Positions 1-7,512 are shown, numbered from the stretch's first letter. The stretch is DNA of 13,194 bases from Crocinitomicaceae bacterium (GCA_024643585.1 JAHEMP010000033.1:1-13194), one strand, 5' to 3'. Numbers and translations: made by a program. Notes: generated by a model from the letters alone, not told the origin.

Positions 1-498
1 GGAATAAATTCAAGGCTAAATTATTATGATTCCCAAACCTTAACCAATATTGTCGAGAGGTCCGCAGGGTTATTGGATATTGAAATTGACGAATTAGCTG
101 CTTATCAAATCGCAAGTCGGAGCAGAGGAACACCAAGAATTGCAAATGCTTTATTACGACGCGTTCGAGATTTCGCTCAGATAAAAGGCAATGGAACAAT
201 CACATTGGACATTACAGAATATGGACTTGAGGCTTTGAATGTGGACAAAAATGGATTGGATGAGATGGACAATAGAATGTTAACTGCCATCATTCAAAAA
301 TTCAATGGAGGTCCAGTAGGTCTAACAACAATAGCAACAGCGATAGGTGAGAACGCGGGAACTTTAGAAGAGGTTTACGAACCTTTTTTAATTCAAGAAG
401 GTTTTCTAATGCGAACTCCGAGGGGAAGAAAGGTCACTGAAAAAGCCTATAAGCATCTCGGTTTTGATAAAGGATGGAGTCAGGGCGGTTTGTTTTGA
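1..498 (+). CDS. ruvB: Holliday junction branch-migration helicase RuvB, C-terminal part (5' end outside window)
   Basis: RuvB is the hexameric AAA+ ATPase that, with RuvA, drives branch migration of Holliday junctions during recombinational repair. The open frame enters at base 1 with no start codon, so about 165 residues are visible, roughly the last half of a protein usually 330-345 residues long. The visible part starts in the AAA+ core (GINSRLNYYDSQTL), passes through the lid helix with the sensor-2 type motif RSRGTPRIANALLRRVRDFA, and ends in the winged-helix DNA-binding domain (GGPVGLTTIATAIGE, then EPFLIQEGFLMRTPRGR). Walker A and B lie outside the window. The TTG at 73 could be mistaken for a start, but the RuvB similarity continues upstream of it. 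The TGA at 496-498 is followed after one base by the queG ATG, which suggests co-transcription and translational coupling. Identification is very secure. Confidence 0.97.
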   Translation, partial: GINSRLNYYDSQTLTNIVERSAGLLDIEIDELAAYQIASRSRGTPRIANALLRRVRDFAQIKGNGTITLDITEYGLEALNVDKNGLDEMDNRMLTAIIQKFNGGPVGLTTIATAIGENAGTLEEVYEPFLIQEGFLMRTPRGRKVTEKAYKHLGFDKGWSQGGLF

Positions 499-499
499 T

Positions 500-1432
500 A
501 TGAATTCAGCAGTTGAAAATAATACAAAATTTATAAAGCAAAAGGCCCATGAGTTGGGCTTTTTCTTTTGTGGAATTTCCAAGGCTGAATTTTTGGAACA
601 TGAGGCACATCAGCTAGAAAAATGGTTAAAGAAATCCTTTCATGGAAAGATGGGATACATGGAAAATCATTTTGACAAAAGATTAGATCCACGGCTTTTG
701 GTGGATGGAGCAAAGAGTGTAGTTTCTTTGCTTTTAAATTATTACCCTGAAGAAATTCAAAACAAGGATGCTCCAAAAATTTCGAAATATGCCTATGGTG
801 AGGATTACCATTATGTCATAAAAGACAAATTAAAAAGTCTAATGACCTCAATTCAAGAGGAAATTGGTGAAGTAGGCGGTCGAGTATTTGTTGATTCAGC
901 ACCCGTAATGGATAAAGCGTGGGCCAAAAAAAGTGGTTTGGGATGGATTGGAAAAAATTCGAACTTAATAAACCCCAAGCATGGCTCATTTTTTTTTATT
1001 GCTGAGCTTATTATTGATTTGGAATTGATAGAGGATGGTCCGATTAAGGATTATTGTGGCACATGCACAAGATGTATTGACGAATGTCCGACAGATGCTA
1101 TCGTTCAACCTTATGTAGTGGATGGTTCGAAATGTATTTCATATTTAACCATTGAATTAAAAGATCAAATTTTACCCAATGAGTTCAAAAACAAGATGGA
1201 CGATTGGATGTTTGGCTGCGATGTATGTCAGGATGTTTGTCCATGGAATCGGTTTTCTAAACCGCACAACGAATCACGGTTTGAAGCCAACCGAGAGTTG
1301 TTAAATATGAATTCAAATGATTGGAAAGATTTAACCCAAGAAATATTTTCAGGAATTTTTAAGAACAGCGCAGTAAAAAGAACAAAATTTGAAGGATTGA
1401 AAAGAAACATTTCGTTTTTGAGAAATCAATAA
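500..1432 (+). CDS. queG: Epoxyqueuosine reductase QueG (cobalamin-dependent, 2x[4Fe-4S])
   Basis: QueG reduces epoxyqueuosine to queuosine at the wobble position of GUN-anticodon tRNAs, using cobalamin and two [4Fe-4S] clusters in the cytoplasm. The 310-residue protein carries the ferredoxin-like cysteine set C186-x2-C189-x2-C192-x3-C196-P, then C212, and the second set C240-x2-C243-x3-C247-P. The family signature VDSAPVMDKAWAKKSGLGW begins at V131; D132 lies at the place of the proposed catalytic aspartate of characterised QueG enzymes. The N-terminal block with FHGKMGYM also fits. I chose the ATG at 500 because the N-terminus then aligns in length with known QueG; a TTG at 464 would add 12 residues encoded inside ruvB. 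The protein is shorter than E. coli QueG (379 residues) and so lacks much of the C-terminal HEAT-like region, as I recall is usual in this phylum. It forms an operon with ruvB. Confidence 0.95.
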   Translation: MNSAVENNTKFIKQKAHELGFFFCGISKAEFLEHEAHQLEKWLKKSFHGKMGYMENHFDKRLDPRLLVDGAKSVVSLLLNYYPEEIQNKDAPKISKYAYGEDYHYVIKDKLKSLMTSIQEEIGEVGGRVFVDSAPVMDKAWAKKSGLGWIGKNSNLINPKHGSFFFIAELIIDLELIEDGPIKDYCGTCTRCIDECPTDAIVQPYVVDGSKCISYLTIELKDQILPNEFKNKMDDWMFGCDVCQDVCPWNRFSKPHNESRFEANRELLNMNSNDWKDLTQEIFSGIFKNSAVKRTKFEGLKRNISFLRNQ

Positions 1433-1462
1433 TTTCCAAAGAACAATCTCCCTTTTTTTAGA

Positions 1463-1478
1463 GCACTTCCCTAAGTGC
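1463..1478. other. Short perfect hairpin after queG
   Basis: GCACTT (1463-1468) and AAGTGC (1473-1478) pair perfectly around a four-base loop CCCT, about 30 bases after the queG stop. A run of seven T lies before the stem (1453-1459), not after it, so it is not a standard rho-independent terminator on either strand. It may weakly stabilise the 3' end of the ruvB-queG message, or it may be chance. Confidence 0.3.
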
Positions 1479-1591
1479 ATTGATAGTGAAGACAATTGTT
1501 ACTCTTGAATCAGAAGTATTAAATTCATGTTTTTCACAAAAATATCTTGATAATCAGTATTTTATTTTTTTCAAATACGTAAATAAAATTG

Positions 1592-1599
1592 TACATTTC
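1592..1599 (+). promoter_or_regulatory. Possible -7 element before the DUF1800 gene
   Basis: TACATTTC matches the Bacteroidota -7 consensus TAnnTTTG at all but the last base. It would place the transcript start near 1603, some 14 bases before the ATG at 1617. No convincing -33 TTG is seen at the right distance. The separation from queG (184 bases) makes a separate promoter here likely, but this exact site is uncertain. Confidence 0.3.
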
Positions 1600-1616
1600 C
1601 ATTTAAAAGCAACTAT

Positions 1617-3233
1617 ATGACTCCAGATGTAATTGTTGACGAACCTGTTTCCTTGAGCATGAATCCTTACACAGGACCATGGACCAAATCCGAGGCTGCG
1701 CATTTATTGCGACGATGCATGTTCGGACCAACTTTCCCACAAATAGAAGGCGCCGTGACGAACGGAATGAATGCAACGGTGGCCTCTTTATTGACGATTC
1801 CAGTGGTCAATCCACCTTTGGCATTTGATCCAGATGAAGCTGTAGCACCGATTGGCACAACTTGGGTAACAAGTCCATATAATTCGGGACCCAACACTCA
1901 GCCAACCGAGGATGCGCGCTATAAGTCACTTGCGGCTTGGACAATGCAAACAATGAATTCAACGAACTTGGATATTTCGGCCAAAATGAATTTGTTTTGG
2001 CAGAATCATTTCGCCGTTGAGGGCGTTTTTGATTCCCGTGCGACATACAATTATTTAAATTTGTTGCGGACGCATGCGTTAGGCAATTTTAAACAACTTA
2101 TCAAGGATGTAACGATTGATCCCGCAATGCTGTTGTTCCTGAATGGAGCGTCAAACAATGTTTTTTCACCAAATGAAAATTTTTCGCGCGAACTTTTAGA
2201 ACTTTATACTTTAGGTAAAGGTGTTCAAATAGGTCCTGGTGATTACAGCACTTATACGGAGGCAGATGTTGCCGCTGGAGCAAAAATATTAACAGGTTAT
2301 ATTGTTGATGGACTGAGAAGTGATACTTTACCTTCGCCGGTTTCTATTTTCCTATCTAGCTATCATGACAATTCAACAAAACAATTGTCCAATCATTTTG
2401 GAAATATTTCTGTTCCTGGTTCAGGAGCTACTGAATATTCAAATTACATAGATATCATTTTTCAGCAACCGACTTGTGCCACATATATTTGTAAAAAAAT
2501 CTATCGCTATTTTGTGAATTATGATTTGACGCCTAATGTATTGAATAACATCATACCAATTATGGCTCAAACGCTTACCGTGAATAACTTTGAGATTTTT
2601 CCGGTGATGGATCAATTGCTGAAAAGCGAACATTTTTATGATATCGCTGTAAGGGGCGCAATAATAAAGAGCCCCATGGAAACAGTTTTTTCTTGGTTTA
2701 ATTCCTCTACTTCTTCACCCAATGTATCTGTTCCTATAGATTATCAAACCTATTTGAATTTGTATTGGTACACAGGTGCTTTAGGACAAACCTACGCTTC
2801 CCCGCCAAATGTCGGTGGTTGGCCAGCCTATTACCAGGCTCCTGCTTTTTACAAATTGTGGCTGAATTCAACGTTTTTAAAAGCACGATTTGATTTTGCA
2901 ACTTGGCTGACTCAATATAACGGGATAGATGTAGGAGGTAATTTCTTCAAGGTAAAGGCATTGAACGTTGTAAATGGGCTGTCCATCCCCAATGACGCAG
3001 TAAGTGTAATCGACGACCTTGCTGATATGTATTGTCCAAAATCATTAGGTGTAGCAGATAAACTTATTTTGAAAGCAATTCTCACAAATGGATTACCAGA
3101 TTTTGAATGGACTATCCAGTATAATGATTACGCGGCAGACCCTAATAATATTGTATTTTCTGATCCCGTGCGAATAAGGGTAGAACTCGTATTATCAAGA
3201 ATTTATAAAATGGCGGAATTCCAAACCATTTAA
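1617..3233 (+). CDS. DUF1800 family protein, partner of downstream DUF1501 protein
   Basis: The 538-residue product belongs to the DUF1800 family, whose biochemical function is not established. Family hallmarks are visible: the N-terminal block PWTKSEAAHLLRRCMFG (about residues 21-37), NLFWQNHF (125-132), ENFSRELLELYTLG (187-200) followed by YTEADVAAGAKILTGY, a KSEHFYDIAVRGAIIKSPME region, and NVGGWPAY (398-405), close to the usual NVxGWP motif. The next gene begins 20 bases downstream and encodes a DUF1501 protein, the standard genomic partner. The N-terminus (MTPDVIVDEPVSLSMNP) has no signal peptide, and the in-frame codons upstream contain no start before a TAA at 1584, so a missed signal sequence is unlikely. 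No T9SS tail is seen at the C-terminus. An ATG at 1659 is an alternative start just before the conserved block. Family assignment is firm; export and role are unknown. Confidence 0.9.
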   Translation: MTPDVIVDEPVSLSMNPYTGPWTKSEAAHLLRRCMFGPTFPQIEGAVTNGMNATVASLLTIPVVNPPLAFDPDEAVAPIGTTWVTSPYNSGPNTQPTEDARYKSLAAWTMQTMNSTNLDISAKMNLFWQNHFAVEGVFDSRATYNYLNLLRTHALGNFKQLIKDVTIDPAMLLFLNGASNNVFSPNENFSRELLELYTLGKGVQIGPGDYSTYTEADVAAGAKILTGYIVDGLRSDTLPSPVSIFLSSYHDNSTKQLSNHFGNISVPGSGATEYSNYIDIIFQQPTCATYICKKIYRYFVNYDLTPNVLNNIIPIMAQTLTVNNFEIFPVMDQLLKSEHFYDIAVRGAIIKSPMETVFSWFNSSTSSPNVSVPIDYQTYLNLYWYTGALGQTYASPPNVGGWPAYYQAPAFYKLWLNSTFLKARFDFATWLTQYNGIDVGGNFFKVKALNVVNGLSIPNDAVSVIDDLADMYCPKSLGVADKLILKAILTNGLPDFEWTIQYNDYAADPNNIVFSDPVRIRVELVLSRIYKMAEFQTI

Positions 3234-3253
3234 CTCCGGTAAAGAAAACAATC

Positions 3254-4807
3254 ATGAAAAGAAGACATTTTGTACGAAACGTTTCCCTGGCTGGAGTTGC
3301 TACTCCCTTCATGTTGAACGAAATGAAGTTACAGGCTATTGACAAAAAGCTTTTCGGTTATGCTAAAGTAGCTGAAGATAGAGTTTTAGTTATTATTCGA
3401 TTGAATGGAGGTAACGATGGCTTGAATACAGTTATACCGAGAGATCAATATTCAAATTTATCGGTTCAAAGAAGCAATATTTTAATTCCGGAAGCACAAG
3501 TCCTACCGCTAACAACCCAAGTTGGTTTGCATCCATCGATGACAGGGATGAAGAATCTGTATGACAATGGGCGATTATCGATCATTCAAAACGTTGGTTA
3601 TCCAGAACAAAATAGATCTCATTTTAGATCGATGGACATATGGACATCTGGAATGATGGACCCCGCAAATACTACAGGTTGGATTGGTCGTCCTTTCGAC
3701 AATGCTTATCCAAACTTCCCAGATGCCTATCCGAATCTAACTTACAAGGATCCGTTTGCGATTACGATGGGTTATCAAATATCAGCAACTTGCCAAGGAG
3801 TAATGGGAAATTTTTCTCATTCGGTTCAAAATCCATTTGACACTTTTTCCTTACAAGCATCTGCGGCATTGAATGATGGTACGTATTATGGCTCGAACAT
3901 GGAGTTTATAACCACTATGATTGGTCAGGCCAATGCCTATGGAAACCAAGTGAATGCAGCAGCAAATGCTGGAACAACTTTGTCTACCATGTACGACCCT
4001 AACAATAGTTTAGCAACGCAATTAAAATATGTTGCTCAAATGATTTCTGGTGGGTTAGAAACTAAGGTCTATGTATTGGATCTAGGCGGTTTTGATACTC
4101 ATGATCAACAAGTTGTAAATGGGTTTACCACTACTGGAAATCATGCTGACTTAATGAAGAAATTATCCGATGCAATTGCAGCTTTTCAAGACGATTTGCA
4201 ATTGTTAGGTTTGTCAAGTCGAGTTGCAGGGATGACTTTCTCTGAATTCGGACGACAAGTAGCTTCCAATGCCAGTTTTGGAACCGATCATGGAGATGCG
4301 GCACCATTGTTTTTATTTGGATCTTGTTTGAATGCTCAAATAATTGGGCCAAACCCAACAATTTCGAATGTACTTCAAAATCAAGCAGGAGTTCCAATGC
4401 AAATTGATTTCAGAGATGTTTACGCTTCTATTTTGAAAGATTGGTTTGTTGTGGATCCCGTAGAAATACAAACTCTTTTTGAGCATACAGTGACTTTCTA
4501 TCCAGTTTTAGGAGCATGTAATTTGGGAATTGAAGAAAATGTGGCAGACGATGAAGTTAAGTTGCTATTGTATCCAAACCCAAGTGCGAATCAAACGACT
4601 GTTCGTTTAGAGACCTTGAATGAATGGGTAAAAATAGAGGCATATGATATGACAGGTTCGAGATCAGCCGTTTTATTTGATGGTAATTTGGAAGCAGGTA
4701 AGCACGATATCCCAATGGACATTAGTGACCTAAACCCAGGTCAATACTTGATTCGTGTTACGAAAAAATCAGGATTGAACGAGGCGAGATTTACCAAATT
4801 GAGATAA
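3254..4807 (+). CDS. DUF1501 family protein with Tat-like N-terminus and T9SS C-terminal sorting domain
   Basis: This 517-residue protein combines three parts. Residues 1-28 carry a twin-arginine-like motif (KRRHFVR) followed by a short, only mildly hydrophobic stretch. Residues about 43-425 form the DUF1501 domain, related to the alkaline phosphatase/sulfatase fold: NGGNDGLN (51-58), RSHF (121-124), LGGFDTH (277-283), SEFGR (330-334) and GTDHGD (343-348) supply Asp and His residues that could bind metal. Residues about 437-517 are a Type IX secretion tail (LYPNPSAN, IEAYDMTG, LNPGQYLIRV, ending in KLR), which in this phylum directs proteins across the outer membrane and often onto the surface. 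It lies 20 bases after the DUF1800 gene and before a terminator, so the two form a bicistronic unit. Enzymatic activity is unproven. The family and tail are clear; use of Tat is an inference. Confidence 0.92.
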   Translation: MKRRHFVRNVSLAGVATPFMLNEMKLQAIDKKLFGYAKVAEDRVLVIIRLNGGNDGLNTVIPRDQYSNLSVQRSNILIPEAQVLPLTTQVGLHPSMTGMKNLYDNGRLSIIQNVGYPEQNRSHFRSMDIWTSGMMDPANTTGWIGRPFDNAYPNFPDAYPNLTYKDPFAITMGYQISATCQGVMGNFSHSVQNPFDTFSLQASAALNDGTYYGSNMEFITTMIGQANAYGNQVNAAANAGTTLSTMYDPNNSLATQLKYVAQMISGGLETKVYVLDLGGFDTHDQQVVNGFTTTGNHADLMKKLSDAIAAFQDDLQLLGLSSRVAGMTFSEFGRQVASNASFGTDHGDAAPLFLFGSCLNAQIIGPNPTISNVLQNQAGVPMQIDFRDVYASILKDWFVVDPVEIQTLFEHTVTFYPVLGACNLGIEENVADDEVKLLLYPNPSANQTTVRLETLNEWVKIEAYDMTGSRSAVLFDGNLEAGKHDIPMDISDLNPGQYLIRVTKKSGLNEARFTKLR

Positions 4808-4823
4808 GTACTTTAATCAAATT

Positions 4824-4860
4824 AAAAAGTCGGATAGTAAATACTATTCGACTTTTTTTT
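4824..4860. terminator. Rho-independent terminator, probably bidirectional
   Basis: GTCGGATAGTA (4829-4839) pairs with TACTATTCGAC (4842-4852) with one G-T wobble. It is flanked by A5 (4824-4828) on the left and T8 (4853-4860) on the right. The stem with its T-run ends the DUF1800-DUF1501 transcript 16 bases after the stop. Read on the minus strand, the A-run becomes a U-run, so it can also stop the rseP transcript arriving from the right. Confidence 0.9.
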
Positions 4861-4940
4861 GTTTTGACTTTAATCTAAACCTTTGGTTTCAAATAACTCT
4901 GGTAGACAGAATCCTTTGAGAATTGCACTGTGGGTATAAT

Positions 4941-6281
4941 TTATCCCCCAAAAATTGCTTTGTAAATATCGTTTCCGTTGGCATAAACCATAAGTGTCAA
5001 TAATATTGCAAAACCTACATATTGAGCATATTCCAAAACTTTTTGAGGAGCTTCTTTGTCTGTAATCATTTCATATAAAAGGAATACAACATGTCCGCCA
5101 TCAAGAGCGGGTATTGGTAAAATATTCATGAAGGCCAAAATGATGGAGATCAGTGCCGTATTCAACCAAAATATTTGCCAATCCCAAACTGGAGGGAAAA
5201 GTTTTCCAATTGCACCAAATCCACCTATTGAACTAGCTCCTTTTTTAGTGAAGAGATATTTTAATTGTGAAGCATAATCTTGTAAAGTTTGAATTCCGTA
5301 AGACGTTCCAACGGAAATGCTTTGAGCAAAACTGTATTTTATGTTTTGTAATTTGTTCGTATCAACCGCAATTCCATCTCTCTTTGGAGCGAACCCAATT
5401 GTTCCTTCTTTGGAGACCAAAATATTTTTGACTAATGTATCGTTTTTACGAACGAAGGTGACCTCAACCTTTTTGCCTTTATTTTCATACAGCGCTGCAA
5501 CGGTTTGGTCGAAGTACTCTATGGAATGACCAGCGATAGAAACGAGTATATCATTTTTCATTAATATACCGTAAGCATTTGATTGCGATTTGGGTAAAAC
5601 AGAATCGACTACATTGCTTTTCAATCGAAAATCAAACGGTGCCATTGCCCCGGCTTTGAATAACGCATAATCAATATCTTCAGGTAAAGTAAGCGTCTCT
5701 ATTTTTCCATTTTGATGCTTAACCTCAAACGATCGCGCTCCACGCAACATTATTTCTTTGTTGACGTCTTTTGCATTTTCAATTACTACATCACCTGCTT
5801 TTAATACTATGTCCCCTGTTTCGAAACCATATTTCTTAAGCATTGGAGCAACAGACAATCCGGCCTTTATGTCGTTCGGATCCATTTTTTCAACGCCGTA
5901 ACTAAAAATCACCAAGATGTAAATTAAACAGCCAAGAATTAGGTTGACAGTTACTCCGCCCAACATGATAATCAACCTTTGCCAAGCTGGTTTCGAGCGA
6001 AACTCCCATGGTTGAGCAGGTTGAGCCATTTGTTCCGTATCCATTGATTCGTCAACCATTCCAGATATTTTAACATATCCACCCAAAGGCAACCAACCAA
6101 TTCCCCATTCCGTATCTCCGATTTTCTTTTTAAAAATTGAAAACTTCCAATCAAAGAATAAGTAGAATTTTTCAACTCTAGTTTTAAATAGTTTGGCTGG
6201 TATAAAGTGCCCAAACTCGTGCAATACGACTAAAATCGATAGTGAAAGCAAAAGTTGTGCGGCTTGAATAAGGATGTCCAT
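4941..6281 (-). CDS. rseP: RIP metalloprotease RseP (site-2 protease, M50)
   Basis: RseP is a zinc intramembrane protease of the inner membrane that cuts anti-sigma factors and leftover signal peptides. The 446-residue protein starts with a membrane helix holding the zinc motif HEFGH (residues 21-25), followed by the GGYVKISGMVDE block. A second membrane segment lies around residues 103-128 (MLGGVTVNLILGCLIYIL). Two PDZ-like regions follow (around 140-200 and 225-300). The third helix carries the second zinc-site motif NILPIPALDGGH, with D394 as the expected ligand, and a last helix lies near the C-terminus. Length and order match the family. An unrecognised 125-residue gene lies 37 bases upstream on the same strand, and a good -7 element sits in that gap, so rseP can be transcribed alone or by read-through. 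No anti-sigma factor gene is seen nearby. Confidence 0.95.
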   Translation of the reverse strand: MDILIQAAQLLLSLSILVVLHEFGHFIPAKLFKTRVEKFYLFFDWKFSIFKKKIGDTEWGIGWLPLGGYVKISGMVDESMDTEQMAQPAQPWEFRSKPAWQRLIIMLGGVTVNLILGCLIYILVIFSYGVEKMDPNDIKAGLSVAPMLKKYGFETGDIVLKAGDVVIENAKDVNKEIMLRGARSFEVKHQNGKIETLTLPEDIDYALFKAGAMAPFDFRLKSNVVDSVLPKSQSNAYGILMKNDILVSIAGHSIEYFDQTVAALYENKGKKVEVTFVRKNDTLVKNILVSKEGTIGFAPKRDGIAVDTNKLQNIKYSFAQSISVGTSYGIQTLQDYASQLKYLFTKKGASSIGGFGAIGKLFPPVWDWQIFWLNTALISIILAFMNILPIPALDGGHVVFLLYEMITDKEAPQKVLEYAQYVGFAILLTLMVYANGNDIYKAIFGG

Positions 6282-6305
6282 TCTTAGATGTAATAAATAA
6301 AGGTG

Positions 6306-6313
6306 TAAAGATA
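6306..6313 (-). promoter_or_regulatory. Probable rseP promoter (-7 element TATCTTTA)
   Basis: On the minus strand the gap before rseP reads AAACTATCTTTACACC. TATCTTTA matches TAnnTTTG except for the last base. The 16-base block is identical at 15 positions to the block before prs (AAACTATCTTTGCACC, plus strand, starting at 10565). The predicted transcript start is near 6302, leaving a leader of about 20 bases to the ATG. No clear -33 TTG is seen. Confidence 0.55.
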
Positions 6314-6318
6314 GTTTT

Positions 6319-6696
6319 TCAGATTGAATTCATTTGTTCTTCGTAAATACCATTTCGAATGAAATAATCCAACATAGCCTCTTTGATTAAATGCTGCTGC
6401 TCTCTATCGTTCAAAGGGGGTAGTGGTTTTACGAGTTTAAAGTGAGGCCAATTTTCAGCATCTCTTTCTATAAATTGATAATAACCCATAGGCTCGAGCA
6501 AGGTACATATAGCAACATGTAATAAATCAGTCTTTTCTTGCTTGGTGAATGTTCTGTGACCAGAACCAAATTCATCGACACCAATAAGAAACAATATGGC
6601 CTGTACATCCATACCTTCGCCGAACTGACTCTCCAAATGAGTTTTTAATTTTTGAAATCGTATTTCTATTTCGTAATCCACGATGTAAAAGTACAC
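6319..6696 (-). CDS. Conserved-looking protein of unknown function upstream of rseP
   Basis: I do not recognise a named family. The product is a soluble, mixed-charge protein of up to 125 residues with no signal peptide or membrane segment. Notable stretches are LKTHLESQFGEGMDVQAI, FLIGVDEFGSGHRTFTKQ, EKTDLLHVAICTLLEPMGYY and ENWPHFKLVKPLPPL. The pattern looks largely helical and like real protein rather than a shadow frame. There is no in-frame ATG before a stop: the start is either GTG at 6696 (125 residues) or GTG at 6681 (120 residues, beginning MDYEIEIRF); I give the longer one, and the shorter is equally plausible. It reads into rseP after a 37-base gap, so the two probably share transcripts. 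That link alone does not show its function. I am fairly sure it is a real gene and unsure of its role. Confidence 0.75.
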   Translation of the reverse strand: MYFYIVDYEIEIRFQKLKTHLESQFGEGMDVQAILFLIGVDEFGSGHRTFTKQEKTDLLHVAICTLLEPMGYYQFIERDAENWPHFKLVKPLPPLNDREQQHLIKEAMLDYFIRNGIYEEQMNSI

Positions 6697-6781
6697 ATTC
6701 CAAGTGGCTGAAAAAATGTTAAATATTGCCTTTCTTCTTAATTATTCTTAATCAGACTTCTTTCCCAAGCAATTTACTTGT

Positions 6782-6789
6782 TACCTTAG
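6782..6789 (+). promoter_or_regulatory. Possible -7 element before the YceI-like lipoprotein gene
   Basis: TACCTTAG matches TAnnTTTG with one mismatch (A for T at the seventh base). It would start transcription near 6793, about 13 bases before the ATG at 6806. A -33 element is not obvious. The gene is divergent from the 125-residue gene, so it needs its own promoter in this 109-base gap. Confidence 0.35.
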
Positions 6790-6805
6790 TAGAAAATGTA
6801 ATAAA

Positions 6806-7438
6806 ATGAAAAATTTTAAAATATTTACGATTGCAATAGCAGCAGCTTTTTTAATGACTGCTTGTCAAGATGAAACTACACCAACAGTTGAAACAGAGGA
6901 GCAAAATCCAGGATGTTTTTATACATACAATGATGGTTCAACGTCTATGGAATGGACAGCGTTTAAGTTTACAGAGAAGGCGCCTGTGAAAGGAACATTT
7001 ACCGAAATTAACATAGAAGGCACAAAAGAGTCAGATGATCCAATGACGATTCTGTCCACAATGCGATTTTCAATTCCAGTAAACTCTGTCTCATCACAAA
7101 ATGAAGATAGAGATGGCAAAATTGTTAAAAGTTTCTTTGGAACAATCAATACGGAAAGATTAACAGGAAAAGTGGTTAACCTTGGAAGTGATGGCACTGC
7201 TGTCCTTGGTATTACCATGAATGGCGTAACGAAAAATGTAGACGGAAAGTACACTTTCGAAAACAATAAATTTGATTTTTCAGCGACAATTGACGTTGCG
7301 TTGTGGAACGCAATTCCAGGGATTGAGGCATTAAACACGATTTGCAAAGATTTACATACTGGTGCCGACGGTGTTTCAAAACTTTGGTCGGAAGTTGACA
7401 TTGCATTTAGCACGACCTTAATGTCTGATTGCGACTAA
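6806..7438 (+). CDS. YceI-like domain lipoprotein
   Basis: The 210-residue product begins with a lipoprotein signal peptide: a lysine-containing start, a hydrophobic stretch, then LMTAC with C20 as the lipidated cysteine. The mature part resembles the YceI domain, an extended beta-barrel (lipocalin-like) fold that binds long isoprenoid or amide lipids in characterised members. The match rests on the early MEWTAFKF strand, the KGTFTEI turn, VNSVSSQNEDRDGKIVKSFFGT (family pattern: sv.t.n..RD..l...fF), and a closing WSEVDIAFST strand. After C20 come Q-D-E, acidic residues close to the lipid anchor, which could act as a surface-export signal of the kind described in Capnocytophaga and Flavobacterium. 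Three more cysteines (in PGCFYTY, TICKDL and SDCD) could form a disulfide. It is a single-gene unit, with a terminator directly after it. The lipoprotein call is strong; the YceI call is likely but divergent. Confidence 0.75.
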   Translation: MKNFKIFTIAIAAAFLMTACQDETTPTVETEEQNPGCFYTYNDGSTSMEWTAFKFTEKAPVKGTFTEINIEGTKESDDPMTILSTMRFSIPVNSVSSQNEDRDGKIVKSFFGTINTERLTGKVVNLGSDGTAVLGITMNGVTKNVDGKYTFENNKFDFSATIDVALWNAIPGIEALNTICKDLHTGADGVSKLWSEVDIAFSTTLMSDCD

Positions 7439-7459
7439 AATCATTTCCAATGCATTAAC

Positions 7460-7497
7460 AAAACGGCTGTAGAACTTTTGTTCACTGCCGTTTTTTT
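7460..7497 (+). terminator. Rho-independent terminator after the lipoprotein gene
   Basis: AAAACGGC (7460-7467) pairs with GCCGTTTT beginning at 7487, and an inner stem GAAC/GTTC (7472-7475 with 7480-7483) closes a TTTT loop. Seven T (7491-7497) follow. It lies 21 bases after the stop at 7438 and separates this gene from cvpA. Confidence 0.85.
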
Positions 7498-7512
7498 ATA
7501 AGCTTCTTTTTG

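Noticed and set aside
464..499. TTG start for queG at 464.
   Set aside because: It would extend queG 12 residues into ruvB with a sequence unlike QueG N-termini; ATG 500 fits the family length.
4877..4889. Small palindrome AAACC-TTT-GGTTT between the terminator and the rseP stop.
   Set aside because: Five-base stem with a three-base loop and no T-run on either side; the strong hairpin at 4824-4860 already explains termination.
6919..7413. A 164-residue open frame on the minus strand across the lipoprotein gene.
   Set aside because: It is fully antisense to a gene with a clear lipobox and YceI-like motifs, has no promoter or partner, and its sequence shows no domain pattern.
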